Positions 1-9,100 of a DNA stretch of 17,627 nucleotides are shown here, piece by piece. Position 1 is the stretch's first letter. Every line of letters begins with the position of its first letter. A program made the translations under genes and the position numbers. The stretch lies in contig JALLAZ010000295.1 of assembly GCA_036939755.1 (NCBI GenBank), forward strand, positions 1 to 17,627, written 5' to 3'. The DNA comes from Stephanodiscus triporus (lineage: Eukaryota > Bacillariophyta > Thalassiosirophyceae > Thalassiosirales > Thalassiosiraceae). The notes below the pieces were generated by a model. It was given only the letters and a program-made list of their open reading frames with translations. It was not told the DNA's origin and ran no database searches.

Positions 1-1810
1 CCCAATACATCCAACAACATTAGCGATAAATTTGCCCACGATGCGAGATGGGAAACACAAAGTACTATCCCTAGACTCTCATAAATATAAAACAACCTCT
101 ACATCGACTACAACGATAGTTCTTAGGTTTAGCAGACGATGCTGGGAACACGTGATTTGTTTTTTTTGGCGAGGGGGGCGAGTTGCGTCCCCTTTTTCAT
201 CCATTTGTTTAAAACCATTTTTTGCCTAACACAGGCGACATCCGCCATTGTCTCTGCCTGGCGCTGCCCGTGACTGTCGCCTGACAAGGGATGGCATGCA
301 TGCTCGCCACATTATGGGCAACGCCGGGCACGCACGATTCCCTGTAATTTGGCATGTGGCATTGTCTGGTGGGGTGCCAAAAAGGCGATCCAGTAAAAAA
401 GTTGAGAGGGGTGGGGCTGAAACCTTAGGCAGCCGCCATTTGACAGGGAGATGTAACAACCAACACAAGATAGTGATGGCAGTGGGGGGGGGCGTCAAAG
501 AGGAGATGCGCGTGAGCGGAATGTGTGGGGGATTGCGTTTACTGTTGGTTTGGGTGACAAATTGAGCAGTGGAAAAAATAAAAATAGAGAGAGGGACTAG
601 GCCTCAGATTTCAATGGCTTCTGCTGGATGAGGATGCAACAACCAACCGAAAAGCGGCCATATCGTTCGTATATTGCTGGGGGAAATGGGTGCACAGGTC
701 GATGACGACAGGGGAGGATGCTGTCGCATCGTTTCAGTTGTTAAAGTAAGAGAATAAAAATCGATTATTCGAAATTTGTCGTGGCTTTAAGAGGCCATTA
801 ATTGACGATTGCACTCAACAACCAACCAAACTAATGCAAAAGCGATGGGGTAGGGATAGTGGAGGACGTGCGACCGTTGGGGAACGCAGGGGGGGCGGTA
901 AGATTGTTCTAGGAGCGGTCTAGGTGGGAGGGGGGAGAGAATAAAATAAAATAAATGCTTTCATTAAATTAATTATTTTCTTGACCATTTGATGTATTTG
1001 AATGAAACCCTCCTCTGCATCCCGCATCGAACTACCCATCACGATTAGGTTGACGGGGGTGGGCGGCTGTTGATACAATAGCCACGCCGCTAGGCCTGGC
1101 GTTCTGCTGTGCCATTGTGGTGTTGTTTTTTGTGGATTTGGGTTGGCCGGGGGAATAATTCAGTCACTAGTCCTTTTGTGCAGAAAGGACATAAGTTTAA
1201 TTTGGGACCGAACGCACGCTCAAACACACAAAATTAAGCACAAGCAGAACGCTCCACTTTATTAGATCGTTTACGTAGGAATACGTTGAGAATCGAGAAG
1301 ATGAATCGTACGTAGGGGTGCATTTTCTTGCAGATTGCTGTGCCGCGTGTTGCTTATCGGACGGTACTCTGCCATAGTAGATAGGAATAGATACACTTCT
1401 TGTGTTTTGTGCGAGAGAGCTTTCGCATTATTTTTTTCTCGAACGGAAGTTTAGACGTATCATACACATCGTGTATCGTAATAAATATGTTGTACCCTAC
1501 CTATGTAACTACCTACCTTACACCATTTTACGGCGGGAGGCGGTACAATAGACTCCCAGAAAAAAAAGGTTACGATACCCACGAAAAAATTCATGGGTTC
1601 TTGTTATAACCCTCAGTCTTGCCAAAGGGAGGGTCTTGAAATAAATATCTATGCACTCAGCAGATTCATGATACCTTCATTCACTTTTCCTGTGCCTTTT
1701 GGTTTACGTGTTGGGAAGATAGAAGGAGTTCGGCGAGGAACGTACGGCGGCTTAACAATTTTTGCGGCGGTGGTGACTGCTTCTGCTTCTTCAAACAAAA
1801 CACATCGATA
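1..1810. other. Intergenic region with no convincing gene
   Basis: No reading frame here has protein-like composition, splice-linked continuation or a recognisable motif. The open frames at 226-498 (-), 248-565 (+) and 1400-1609 (+) look random. The region is AT-rich with G-runs. Between about 455 and 950 two short motifs recur with roughly 180-base spacing (annotated separately). A 7-base inverted repeat (GTCCTTT/AAAGGAC, 7-base loop) lies at 1170-1190. The last few hundred bases before 1811 presumably hold the promoter and 5' UTR of the PDZ gene, but I cannot point to a specific element. Confidence 0.5.
455..947. repeat. Degenerate ~180-base periodic array, three units
   Basis: The 10-mer AACAACCAAC occurs at 455-464, 638-647 and 817-826, spaced 183 and 179 bases. 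Each copy is followed after 115-123 bases by an AATAAAA(T) motif, at 577, 753 and 940. The DNA between is G-rich but does not align well by eye. This could be a decayed tandem repeat of about 180 bases, or two simple motifs recurring by chance in low-complexity DNA. No coding potential is seen. Confidence 0.35.
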
Positions 1811-2967
1811 ATGCCGGGTCTTATAGGCCGACTCAACTGCCTCTCCTCCAAGAAGAGTAACAAGAAAAGGCACAACGACAACGGGGGGGGGAGTAGCTGT
1901 GACGACAATGGCGTTCGGGCGCGAAAACAATTGCTAGTGGCGTCTCCGACGAGTTCAACTACCACGCCGACGCGAACGATGTAAGTCAATCTTTTATTTT
2001 CGAGATGAGTATTTGTTCTGCGATACTCATTTTACTCCGATGCTGCTAATATCGCAATACATTTGCTGACAATTTTGTTTGATAATGCCAGCTGCTCCGA
2101 TATCTTAAGTTCCTTCGAAACATCGAAAGGATCATCGAGAACTGTTGCTAGAACAACCTCGGATACATCGAAAGCATCGTCGAAGCACTCGATTCCATTA
2201 TCCTCCAGTTTATCATCCAGTCTTGCTCCATCGAGCAAACGCGATCTTCATAATGACGACAATAGGTGAGGTTTTCTATCGCAGATCTTTGTAAACCTGT
2301 AATGAGAACTATTTCGCAGTAGCGACCCAACGACGCCAGACTTGCTGCAGCTCGGTCAGATCATATCTGGTTTTGGTGTGCCGAATCTAAAAAATCTAAC
2401 AACCCAACTCGCGCACGTGACAGCATCCCCACGATTGATTCCGATTACAACAATATTCACTCGGGAAATTTCTCGCTATCCGATGCGGGCGGGACCGTAT
2501 TTTCTGGCTCGCAGCAACAGTCCCTGTCCAACTTCACCCACACCGCTTGGCCGATGTCCCCCATGTCTCCGTTCGGCGCATCTTCCTCCCTAGCTGGCGA
2601 CTCAGTGGAGCGACGGCAGTACACTGACTACTACGGCAAAGTCAATAACGGACGGCCTTCCTCTCATTTGATACAATCGCCGCAGTCAAGGAGGGAGGAG
2701 ATGTTGGAAATTTGCGCCCCCCCCGGTGTGTTAGGGGTTGTCATCGACACCCCCCGTGGCGGGAGTCCTGTGGTGCATGCCATCAAGGACACCTGCCCGA
2801 TACGTAGAGAAATCTGCGTGGGCGATAAGTTGGTCGCGGTTGATGACGTCGATGTCAGGAACATGTCTGCGGTGGACGTATCGAAATTGATTAGCAAAAA
2901 GAGCGGACAGGCGAAGAGGAAGTTGACGGTCATACGAAGCGCTAGGGGGGGGGATGTAATGTACTAG
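1811..2967 (+). CDS. PDZ domain protein, three exons
   Basis: Predicted exons are 1811-1980, 2092-2265 and 2340-2967, giving 323 aa. Intron 1 (1981-2091) runs GTAAGT to CCAG and splits an Ile codon. Intron 2 starts at GTGAGG (2266). Its acceptor must restore the frame that carries the PDZ domain. CAG at 2337-2339 does so, and CAG at 2421-2423 is an alternative giving 295 aa. The start is the first ATG of the frame and opens with a basic segment (MPGLIGRLNCLSSKKSNKKR). The middle is Ser/Thr-rich. Residues about 236-313 form a PDZ domain: the carboxylate-binding loop region reads APPGVLGVVID, followed by GSPVV, VGDKLVAVDDVDV and a closing LTVIRS. PDZ domains bind C-terminal peptides and act as scaffolds. 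The partner is unknown. No membrane segment is seen. Exon 1 is the least certain part. Confidence 0.65.
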
Positions 2968-3198
2968 TAATTGAACCCCCGCCGATCGATCGATTACACG
3001 TCGTGAACATGGAGGGCGATGGAGATGATAGGAGTGCTTAAAGGTTGAAAAAAGTTGTTAAAATATTCGATTGCGTGAAAAGGTTGGATCCGATGGGAGT
3101 CATTGTGCAGGGTGGAATAGTTGCATCGCAGTATAACGCAGTACACACCGATTCAACTTCACGTCATCGGGTCAAAAATCTTCGTCTTCCGTTCACAT
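2968..3198. other. 3' spacer between convergent genes
   Basis: This short AT-rich interval separates the stop of the PDZ gene from the stop of the unknown minus-strand gene. It must hold both 3' UTRs. It contains a GATCGATCGAT run near 2983. No canonical AATAAA was identified on either strand with confidence. Confidence 0.4.
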
Positions 3199-5028
3199 CT
3201 ACAAATTTCTTTCCGTGCCATCAACGCCCCCGAGGACGCTAACCTCCTCGTGTCGTACCGTGAATTTAAACGTGCCGGCCCAATCCGACGGCTCGACGTC
3301 GATGCCCACCGACGCCCGCATATCCCCGCCCGGGCCGTACAGACCGCACAGCTCCAGTCGCGCGCGCGTCGATCGCAGTGCGTCGAACACGCCGCCGGGA
3401 CCGCCGTCGCGCCGGTCGCCGCCGTCGCCGCCGCCGCTCCAGGGGAACACCCCGAGCGTTGTCCAATCGACCCTCTTCGACAGGCGCAGGCGCATCCCCG
3501 CGCCTTGCACGAACGGGACGACGAAGCCGTTCCACGACGACGGACGACGTCGTACCGTCGTCGTAGGCGCGTCGACGCCGCCGCGGTCGTTTTCGCACGC
3601 GAGTCCCACCTCGCTCACGGAGACGAGGTTCCCCATTAGGTCGACCGCGACACTCTTGGGCATCCATCCGTCGTTCTCGAGCCATGTTGAGAGCCTCCTC
3701 CCTAGGCCGCCCGTCGCGGTCCTGCTACCCGTCGCGGCGGCGGCGGCGGGGACTGGATTCGACCCTGGGACGCCCTCCCTATACCCCTCCCGGATGCTTT
3801 CCAGCCGCCGGACGACGCACGGCGACCGGCGATCCCCGTCCCCGTCGTCCCCCCCCACGATCCAGGTCCTCCGGACGCTCGCCTCAAGACGTGGATGGAG
3901 GAGGGCAGTCGTCGCGTCCAAAGCGACGGCGGGCGCGTACCGTACGTCCCCCGTAGGGTAACGCTTGGCAGAGTCGTATTCCAGCGAGATCCGCCGGGGG
4001 GGGGAGGCGGGGATACGCACGGCCCGCGACGACGACGACGATGAGGACGACAAGGGGTGGGGGTCGGGATGTCGAACGAGGCCCAGTCGCATCGTCGAGT
4101 CCGACCGATTGAACGCGCCTCGTTCGCCCTCGACGTCGATCGTCCACGACGACGACGCCGTCTTCGGGAGGGGCGGGAACAACCTCCCGAGGAGCGCGTC
4201 GGCGGAATCCCGCAGGGTCCGGAGGGAAGAAGACGACGACGACGACGACGACGACGGTCCGACGTCGTCGTCGTCGGGGGCTGGAAGACACCAGGAACAC
4301 CTCGCGATCCACCGCGTGGCGCCGTACCAGACCTCGTCGAAGTCGTAGTTCGCGCCGACGTACGCGTCGTGCGGGAGGAGGTGGAGGATGTGAGGGCGGG
4401 ACGACGGCGGCGACTCGACGTCGACGTCGACGTCGACGTCGACGCGTCGTCCCCGTCGCCGGTGCCTCGACGACGACGACGACGACGAGGACGACGACCG
4501 CGTCGGGAGGGGGACGGAGAACAGCGGCGCGCCGCCGGCACCATCGTCTCTCCCTCTCCCGTCGCGACGGGAGAACGCGTGGCACATGACGCGACCGGAA
4601 AGGTCGAGGTCGATCCCGGGACGTCGTCGTAGTCGTAGTCGTCGTCGTACGTCGTCGTCGGGCGAGACTCCCCTTCCCCCCCCCCCTCCTCCTCCTGCCC
4701 CAAAGTCGTCTTCGTCGTCTTCGTCGTCTTCTTCGCGACGATCGGGTCCGAAAATGGCCTCGGAGCCGTCGTCTCGGCGCGACGGCGGCCGGAACGACTG
4801 CCCGCCGACGCCGAGGTCCAGATCGCCGAGCGTGATCGTAGTCGCCGACGTCGTCGTTCCCCCCGTCGCCATCGCGACGGCGAAGATGACGACGACCGGG
4901 GTGGAACGACGACGACGACGACGACGACGACGACTACGAAGACTTGGCCGTCGTCGATTTCGTCCGTCGTCGCGCCGACCGTCGACCATCGTCGTTCGTC
5001 TTCGCGGGCGGCGCCCCTCATCCATCAT
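3199..5028 (-). CDS. Unknown low-complexity protein, GC-rich
   Basis: The minus-strand frame is open from 5220 to the TAG at 3199-3201. I prefer the Met pair at 5028/5025 (609 or 608 aa), because upstream residues look like translated UTR. The N-terminus is strongly basic with an Arg run, then a short hydrophobic stretch (VVVIFAVAMATG), which resembles a signal peptide or anchor. The first half carries Asp, Gly, Ser and Arg runs and a (VD)n tract. Ordered segments lie between them, for example DEVWYGATRWIARCSWC and, near the C-terminus, GWMPKSVAVDLMGNLVSVSE and VVPFVQGAGMRLRLSKRVDW. The last ~200 residues look like a folded domain but I do not recognise the family. GC content is far above that of the neighbours, which also opens long shadow frames on both strands (for example 3702-5021 minus). 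This frame is chosen for its ordered, non-repetitive stretches. Confidence 0.6.
   Translation of the reverse strand: MMDEGRRPRRRTTMVDGRRDDGRNRRRPSLRSRRRRRRRRRSTPVVVIFAVAMATGGTTTSATTITLGDLDLGVGGQSFRPPSRRDDGSEAIFGPDRREEDDEDDEDDFGAGGGGGGGRGVSPDDDVRRRLRLRRRPGIDLDLSGRVMCHAFSRRDGRGRDDGAGGAPLFSVPLPTRSSSSSSSSSSRHRRRGRRVDVDVDVDVESPPSSRPHILHLLPHDAYVGANYDFDEVWYGATRWIARCSWCLPAPDDDDVGPSSSSSSSSSSLRTLRDSADALLGRLFPPLPKTASSSWTIDVEGERGAFNRSDSTMRLGLVRHPDPHPLSSSSSSSSRAVRIPASPPRRISLEYDSAKRYPTGDVRYAPAVALDATTALLHPRLEASVRRTWIVGGDDGDGDRRSPCVVRRLESIREGYREGVPGSNPVPAAAAATGSRTATGGLGRRLSTWLENDGWMPKSVAVDLMGNLVSVSEVGLACENDRGGVDAPTTTVRRRPSSWNGFVVPFVQGAGMRLRLSKRVDWTTLGVFPWSGGGDGGDRRDGGPGGVFDALRSTRARLELCGLYGPGGDMRASVGIDVEPSDWAGTFKFTVRHEEVSVLGGVDGTERNL
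4220..4280. repeat. (GAC)n/(GTC)n inverted trinucleotide tract
   Basis: A GAC-type run is followed directly by a GTC-type run around a short GC-rich centre. The two halves are therefore complementary and could fold into a long stem. On the minus strand this encodes Asp then Ser runs of the unknown protein. Similar (CGA)n tracts recur near 4025-4050, 4470-4500 and 4905-4935. Confidence 0.75.
4415..4444. repeat. (TCGACG)5 self-complementary hexanucleotide repeat
   Basis: Five perfect tandem TCGACG units form one continuous palindrome. On the minus strand they encode alternating Val-Asp in the unknown low-complexity protein. A perfect palindrome of this length can fold into a hairpin on either strand, so length polymorphism is likely. 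Confidence 0.9.
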
Positions 5029-5220
5029 TCGGATATCGGATTTTGGATTTTGTTGGGAAATTGGCGCACGTCCCTCGGTCTGGCCCTCACCCCTGACATG
5101 AGACAATGAGATTCCAACAACAATAGTACAGTGAGATTTACACAAGGTGAGCACATCACCCCTTGATTGCATAATGCCCTCCCCAATTAAATTGTCACTC
5201 TCCCCTCCGCTCGCCGTCAA

Positions 5221-5412
5221 TGGAAAGCAGCCGTGTGGGGGTTCGTCGAGAGAAGGCTCTTGCTATTGGCCGGACTGGGCGACACGGATTCCCTTCACCT
5301 CGTCGTCATTTTTTTGTGGTTGTACTTCCGTTGTTGCTCCTCCTGACGCTCTCTCCCTCTCCCCCTCCTGCCCCACTTCTTCGATGAATGAATAACGTCT
5401 TTTTTCGGACAG
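5221..5412. promoter_or_regulatory. Divergent promoter region with small upstream ORFs
   Basis: The interval lies between the divergent unknown gene (-) and the large chromatin gene (+), so it should hold both 5' regions. Just before the large gene's ATG there are two upstream ATGs. One opens a four-codon ORF (ATG AAT GAA TAA, 5384-5395). The other (5388-5423) overlaps the main start in another frame. The bases before the ATG at 5413 (T-run then CGGACAG) also look like a splice acceptor, so these ATGs might instead be intronic. No TATA box is evident. Confidence 0.35.
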
Positions 5413-6123
5413 ATGGAGGGTAACGACTTTAGCAACAGCAGCGGCCCCCTCCAGCACAGCCGCGCAGTAAATGGCGGATATTGCAGTCCCGTCCACGGTC
5501 ATTGCTCGCCGTCGCCGGTCGTCCTAGCACCGCCACCCCCAAGGCAGCAGCAGCAGAACCAGGGGGAGTGTTATTACGATTACAACAACCACCGATATCA
5601 TCAGCATATTGTGGGGCAGCAGCAACAGAAGCTGCAGCAGATGCAACATCATCAGGAAATTCACCGTCAGCAGCAACAACAGCAACAGCAGCAACAACAG
5701 CACGAACAACAACAACAACAGCAGCAGCAGCAGCAGCAGGGACAACAAATCCCGATTCATCATTATCAGCAACAACAGCAACAGCAAATCCCAATTCATC
5801 ATTATCAGCAGCAGCAACATCAAATACTACAACATTTACAACAACTACACCCATCGTCATTTTTAACCGTGCAATATCCCAATTCTGCCGCTTGTACGCC
5901 ACCACATCAACTTTATCCTCCTCCGGCCGTCATTGCTCCTCCTTCCACAGCAGCCATCGGCTCGATCTTGGCGGGAGAAAACCCCGGTTTCGGTCCCGGG
6001 TGCGCCAATAGCGGTAACAACGGCTGCAACAATGACGAGACATCGATGGCCGGTGCGTACACCCGCAATGCGTTGATGGCGATGATGATGACGGATCAGC
6101 GACAACACCAACAACTGCAGTAT

Positions 6124-6162
<39 letters not shown>

Positions 6163-9100
6163 CAGCAACAACAGCAGCAGCAGCAACAACAACAAGCAGC
6201 TACAATTTTGAGCGACCATGATCGCCTGCAACAACAGCTGCTACAGAAGTTGCATTACGGAACATCTACAGCTGCGTTCACGGGGTATCGTGTATCTCCG
6301 TCGATGATGGTGGAGAAAGCTCCGCTGGCGGGGAATTATCATTATCAGCTTCAGCACCTAAAGGAGCAATTGGCGTCGAATAACACTGACTTGGATGAAG
6401 CGAAAAGACTCTTGATGCTGTCGGACGGAGATGGAAAAGGACCTGTTCCGGAAATAGGGGTGTTGGCAATGGGATCAAGTGTCGCCACTATGAACAATAT
6501 GCCACCCCTCGGCGGAGACGGATCGTTGCAGGGGGCGAGAGATGCGGCAGAAGGAAAAAGAGCCATCGTTGGCGCACCTTCGGTGTGTCCCCCTTTCCCG
6601 CCAAAACGACCTCCGGTTGGTTTTCATACGGATATTGCACCCCAGTGGTTCGAACAGCAGCAGCCTTCCAATATGTCTGGGACGAATGGCCATACTGGAT
6701 CAATGTCGTCATCATTATTTGGCATTGTTGGTGATGTAGCAAAGGAATTCATTCCGAAGCAGATACCTCCCCTGGTTCCTGTTGGGAGGGGATGGAACGC
6801 CAATGATCACGTTATTTTGCATGATAAGCATCAGCTCACTGGGGGCGCCGAACCCACCACCATTGCAGGGATGGCTACTAAGACCACGGCCACTATTGCC
6901 TGTCAAACATCACCCAACATGAAGGCTCTATCGAGGGAGAAGACTCTCGTGATCTCCAAATCCCAGGTGTCAGATCCTTCAAGGAAAAAGATTCTGTCAA
7001 CCACCAAGTCCCATGTGGCAAAACCGTCGAGGAAGAAGAATGTTTCAACCACCAAATCCCAAGTGGCAGCGGCAGCTGTCGTCGATTCAATTCCTCCAAG
7101 GCCAAACGAAAGAAACGCATTGATTGACAGCAGCAATAACAACACGGAGAACGCCAGGAGGTGTAATCCCGTCAAGAAAATTTCCATCCCATCGAACTTT
7201 TCGCCCAGACACAGCTATCGTGCCGCGGCCGCATACTCCATCCTCCGGACGTTATCCAAAGAGTTGCGATTGAGTCCCTTCACCCTCCAGGCTTTCACCA
7301 GCGCATTGGTGCTGCCAATGCCGAGCAAATTATTGGGAGAGGTGCACGTGAGGGTATTAAGAGTGTTGTTTGCGTCCGCGGCGGCGGCACATCGTGGAGG
7401 AGACGGTAACGACATTATGGGACGGTATTATTATGATAAGTTTGGCGATGGCGGTGTTGCTGACGAGATTAAAAGGAGACGAAGAACAACGAGAAATCAT
7501 AATGAAACTGGTTGCGGCACTGGAAGCAAGCCGCATGGTGGAAGCTTGATGACAAACAAAGGCGACGAGAAAGAAGCGATGGAATACGAGCATGTGAGAA
7601 AACATGGAGGGAATAATCTGTACTTTTTCGTTATACTATCAAGATTATGCAATGGCAACTGAAATAAAAATTTTGGATGTGATCGGCACCACTCAGAGCG
7701 GTGTTGACGGCAATAATGGTGGTGATGATGATGAGGAATTCATCAATATCAAGTCCGTGGCCATGGCACCACTAAATGGTATTGATTTACATCCGAAGGT
7801 TTTTTCAAAGTATATTGACGAAGATCGAAATTGCAGTTCGGAATGGGCAGATCGCTGTCCGGCGGGTACGTTCGGCAGACGAAACCAATACGGTCGATAT
7901 GTCTGTTGCCCTTTCCATATCAGTGCTGCGGTGCAAATGTTTCGTAAGATACACAACCGACCTACCTCTGTAGTATCCTCTTCTTCTGCCAGAGGTACGA
8001 ATGTCAAGATGTCGTCGACTCTTGCAACATTGACTAAGAAGCGCGCGAGGAATTCTGATAAGGAGGAGAAAAAAAGGGGGGGCGAACAACGGTCCTCAGG
8101 TATACAGAATCGCAATGACTTGTCAGACGAGTCGGATTATTTGGACGATGACTATGACGTGGATGATTCGGACAATGACGATTACTATCCATCCCCGACT
8201 AAGAAGAAAGCGAAAAAGAATGGCATTCAGCATAAATCGCAACGGCCACAGTATGGTGGCAGGGGTGGAAATATTCATATTCGGCCAAAAAATCTTGATG
8301 CACGACACCATCATCACTTGCCGTCATTGTCCTCGCTGCCCAAGTCAGGAATTCGTGGTGCTCGAGTGTTCGATGTCGAGGTGGCAACACGTAGTCCAGA
8401 CAATAAGCTCGCATTTGTCGGTCGTGGTGGCCGCAGCTTCATACCTTTTGGGAGTACGAATGTGGATATTAGCAAGGGTGATATCCTTGGTACGCCGAAT
8501 GTACCAACAGGATTGGATGAGGAAAAAAGCAACGTAGTGGATCCTCTGACGAAGCCCATCGCCGCAACGACCAGTAAGTCCCCTCTTAAGAGTCAAGCAG
8601 CAATGATTTCGCCAGCCAGCCAAGAAGCCCAACCTGTCATTTCTGCTTCTCTGAGACAACCGCTGATTGGACAGAAAATTATGCAGACTATGTCAGCATT
8701 ATCCAATCCTTGTGCGCAGTATCAAGAAATCGCCACCGAAGGAACGGCGGCCAGGACCAATGCTGATGCATTGCCAAGGAATCCTCGTCAACATTTCCAC
8801 GAAAAAATAAGCCCTTCTGTGCAACGTCCGCAATCTCACGCCCGACCATCATTCCCGCCCATTGCAGTTCCTCCAGTGCGTCTTCGAGCGGTCAATAGTC
8901 ATCCCCTTGTCGTTTCCAATGACATTGTGAAGTCTGTAGAGAAATTCTTTCTTGAAGGACATGCCATGTCCAACGAAGGTGGACATTCGGATATAACAAG
9001 GGATACTGACTGCATCTTCTCCGACACGTCACTTCAAGATCGTGACATGGCATATCATGACGATGATCAGCTCTTTGCACACATGATCCCAGTTCACCAA

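Noticed and set aside
1649..1930. Minus-strand ORF of 93 codons
   Set aside because: It overlaps exon 1 of the PDZ gene in antisense. The plus-strand exon has a clean GTAAGT donor and in-frame continuation, while this ORF has no splice partner or motif that I recognise.
3215..3961. Plus-strand frame of 248 codons
   Set aside because: It is the antisense shadow of the GC-rich gene, with Pro/Arg/Ser-dominated composition and no motif.
3702..5021. Long minus-strand frame (439 codons) overlapping the unknown GC-rich gene
   Set aside because: It is almost entirely Arg, Ser, Pro and Thr from a shifted reading of the same repeats and lacks ordered segments. The high GC content removes stop codons.
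5524..6234. Minus-strand poly-Leu and poly-Val frames
   Set aside because: They are antisense readings of the CAG/CAA tracts in exon 1 of the chromatin gene.
7604..7662. Two separate genes, one ending at 7662 and one starting at 7604
   Set aside because: The overlap is explained by a GT...AG intron. The joined protein has the expected DDT, WHIM1, PHD order.
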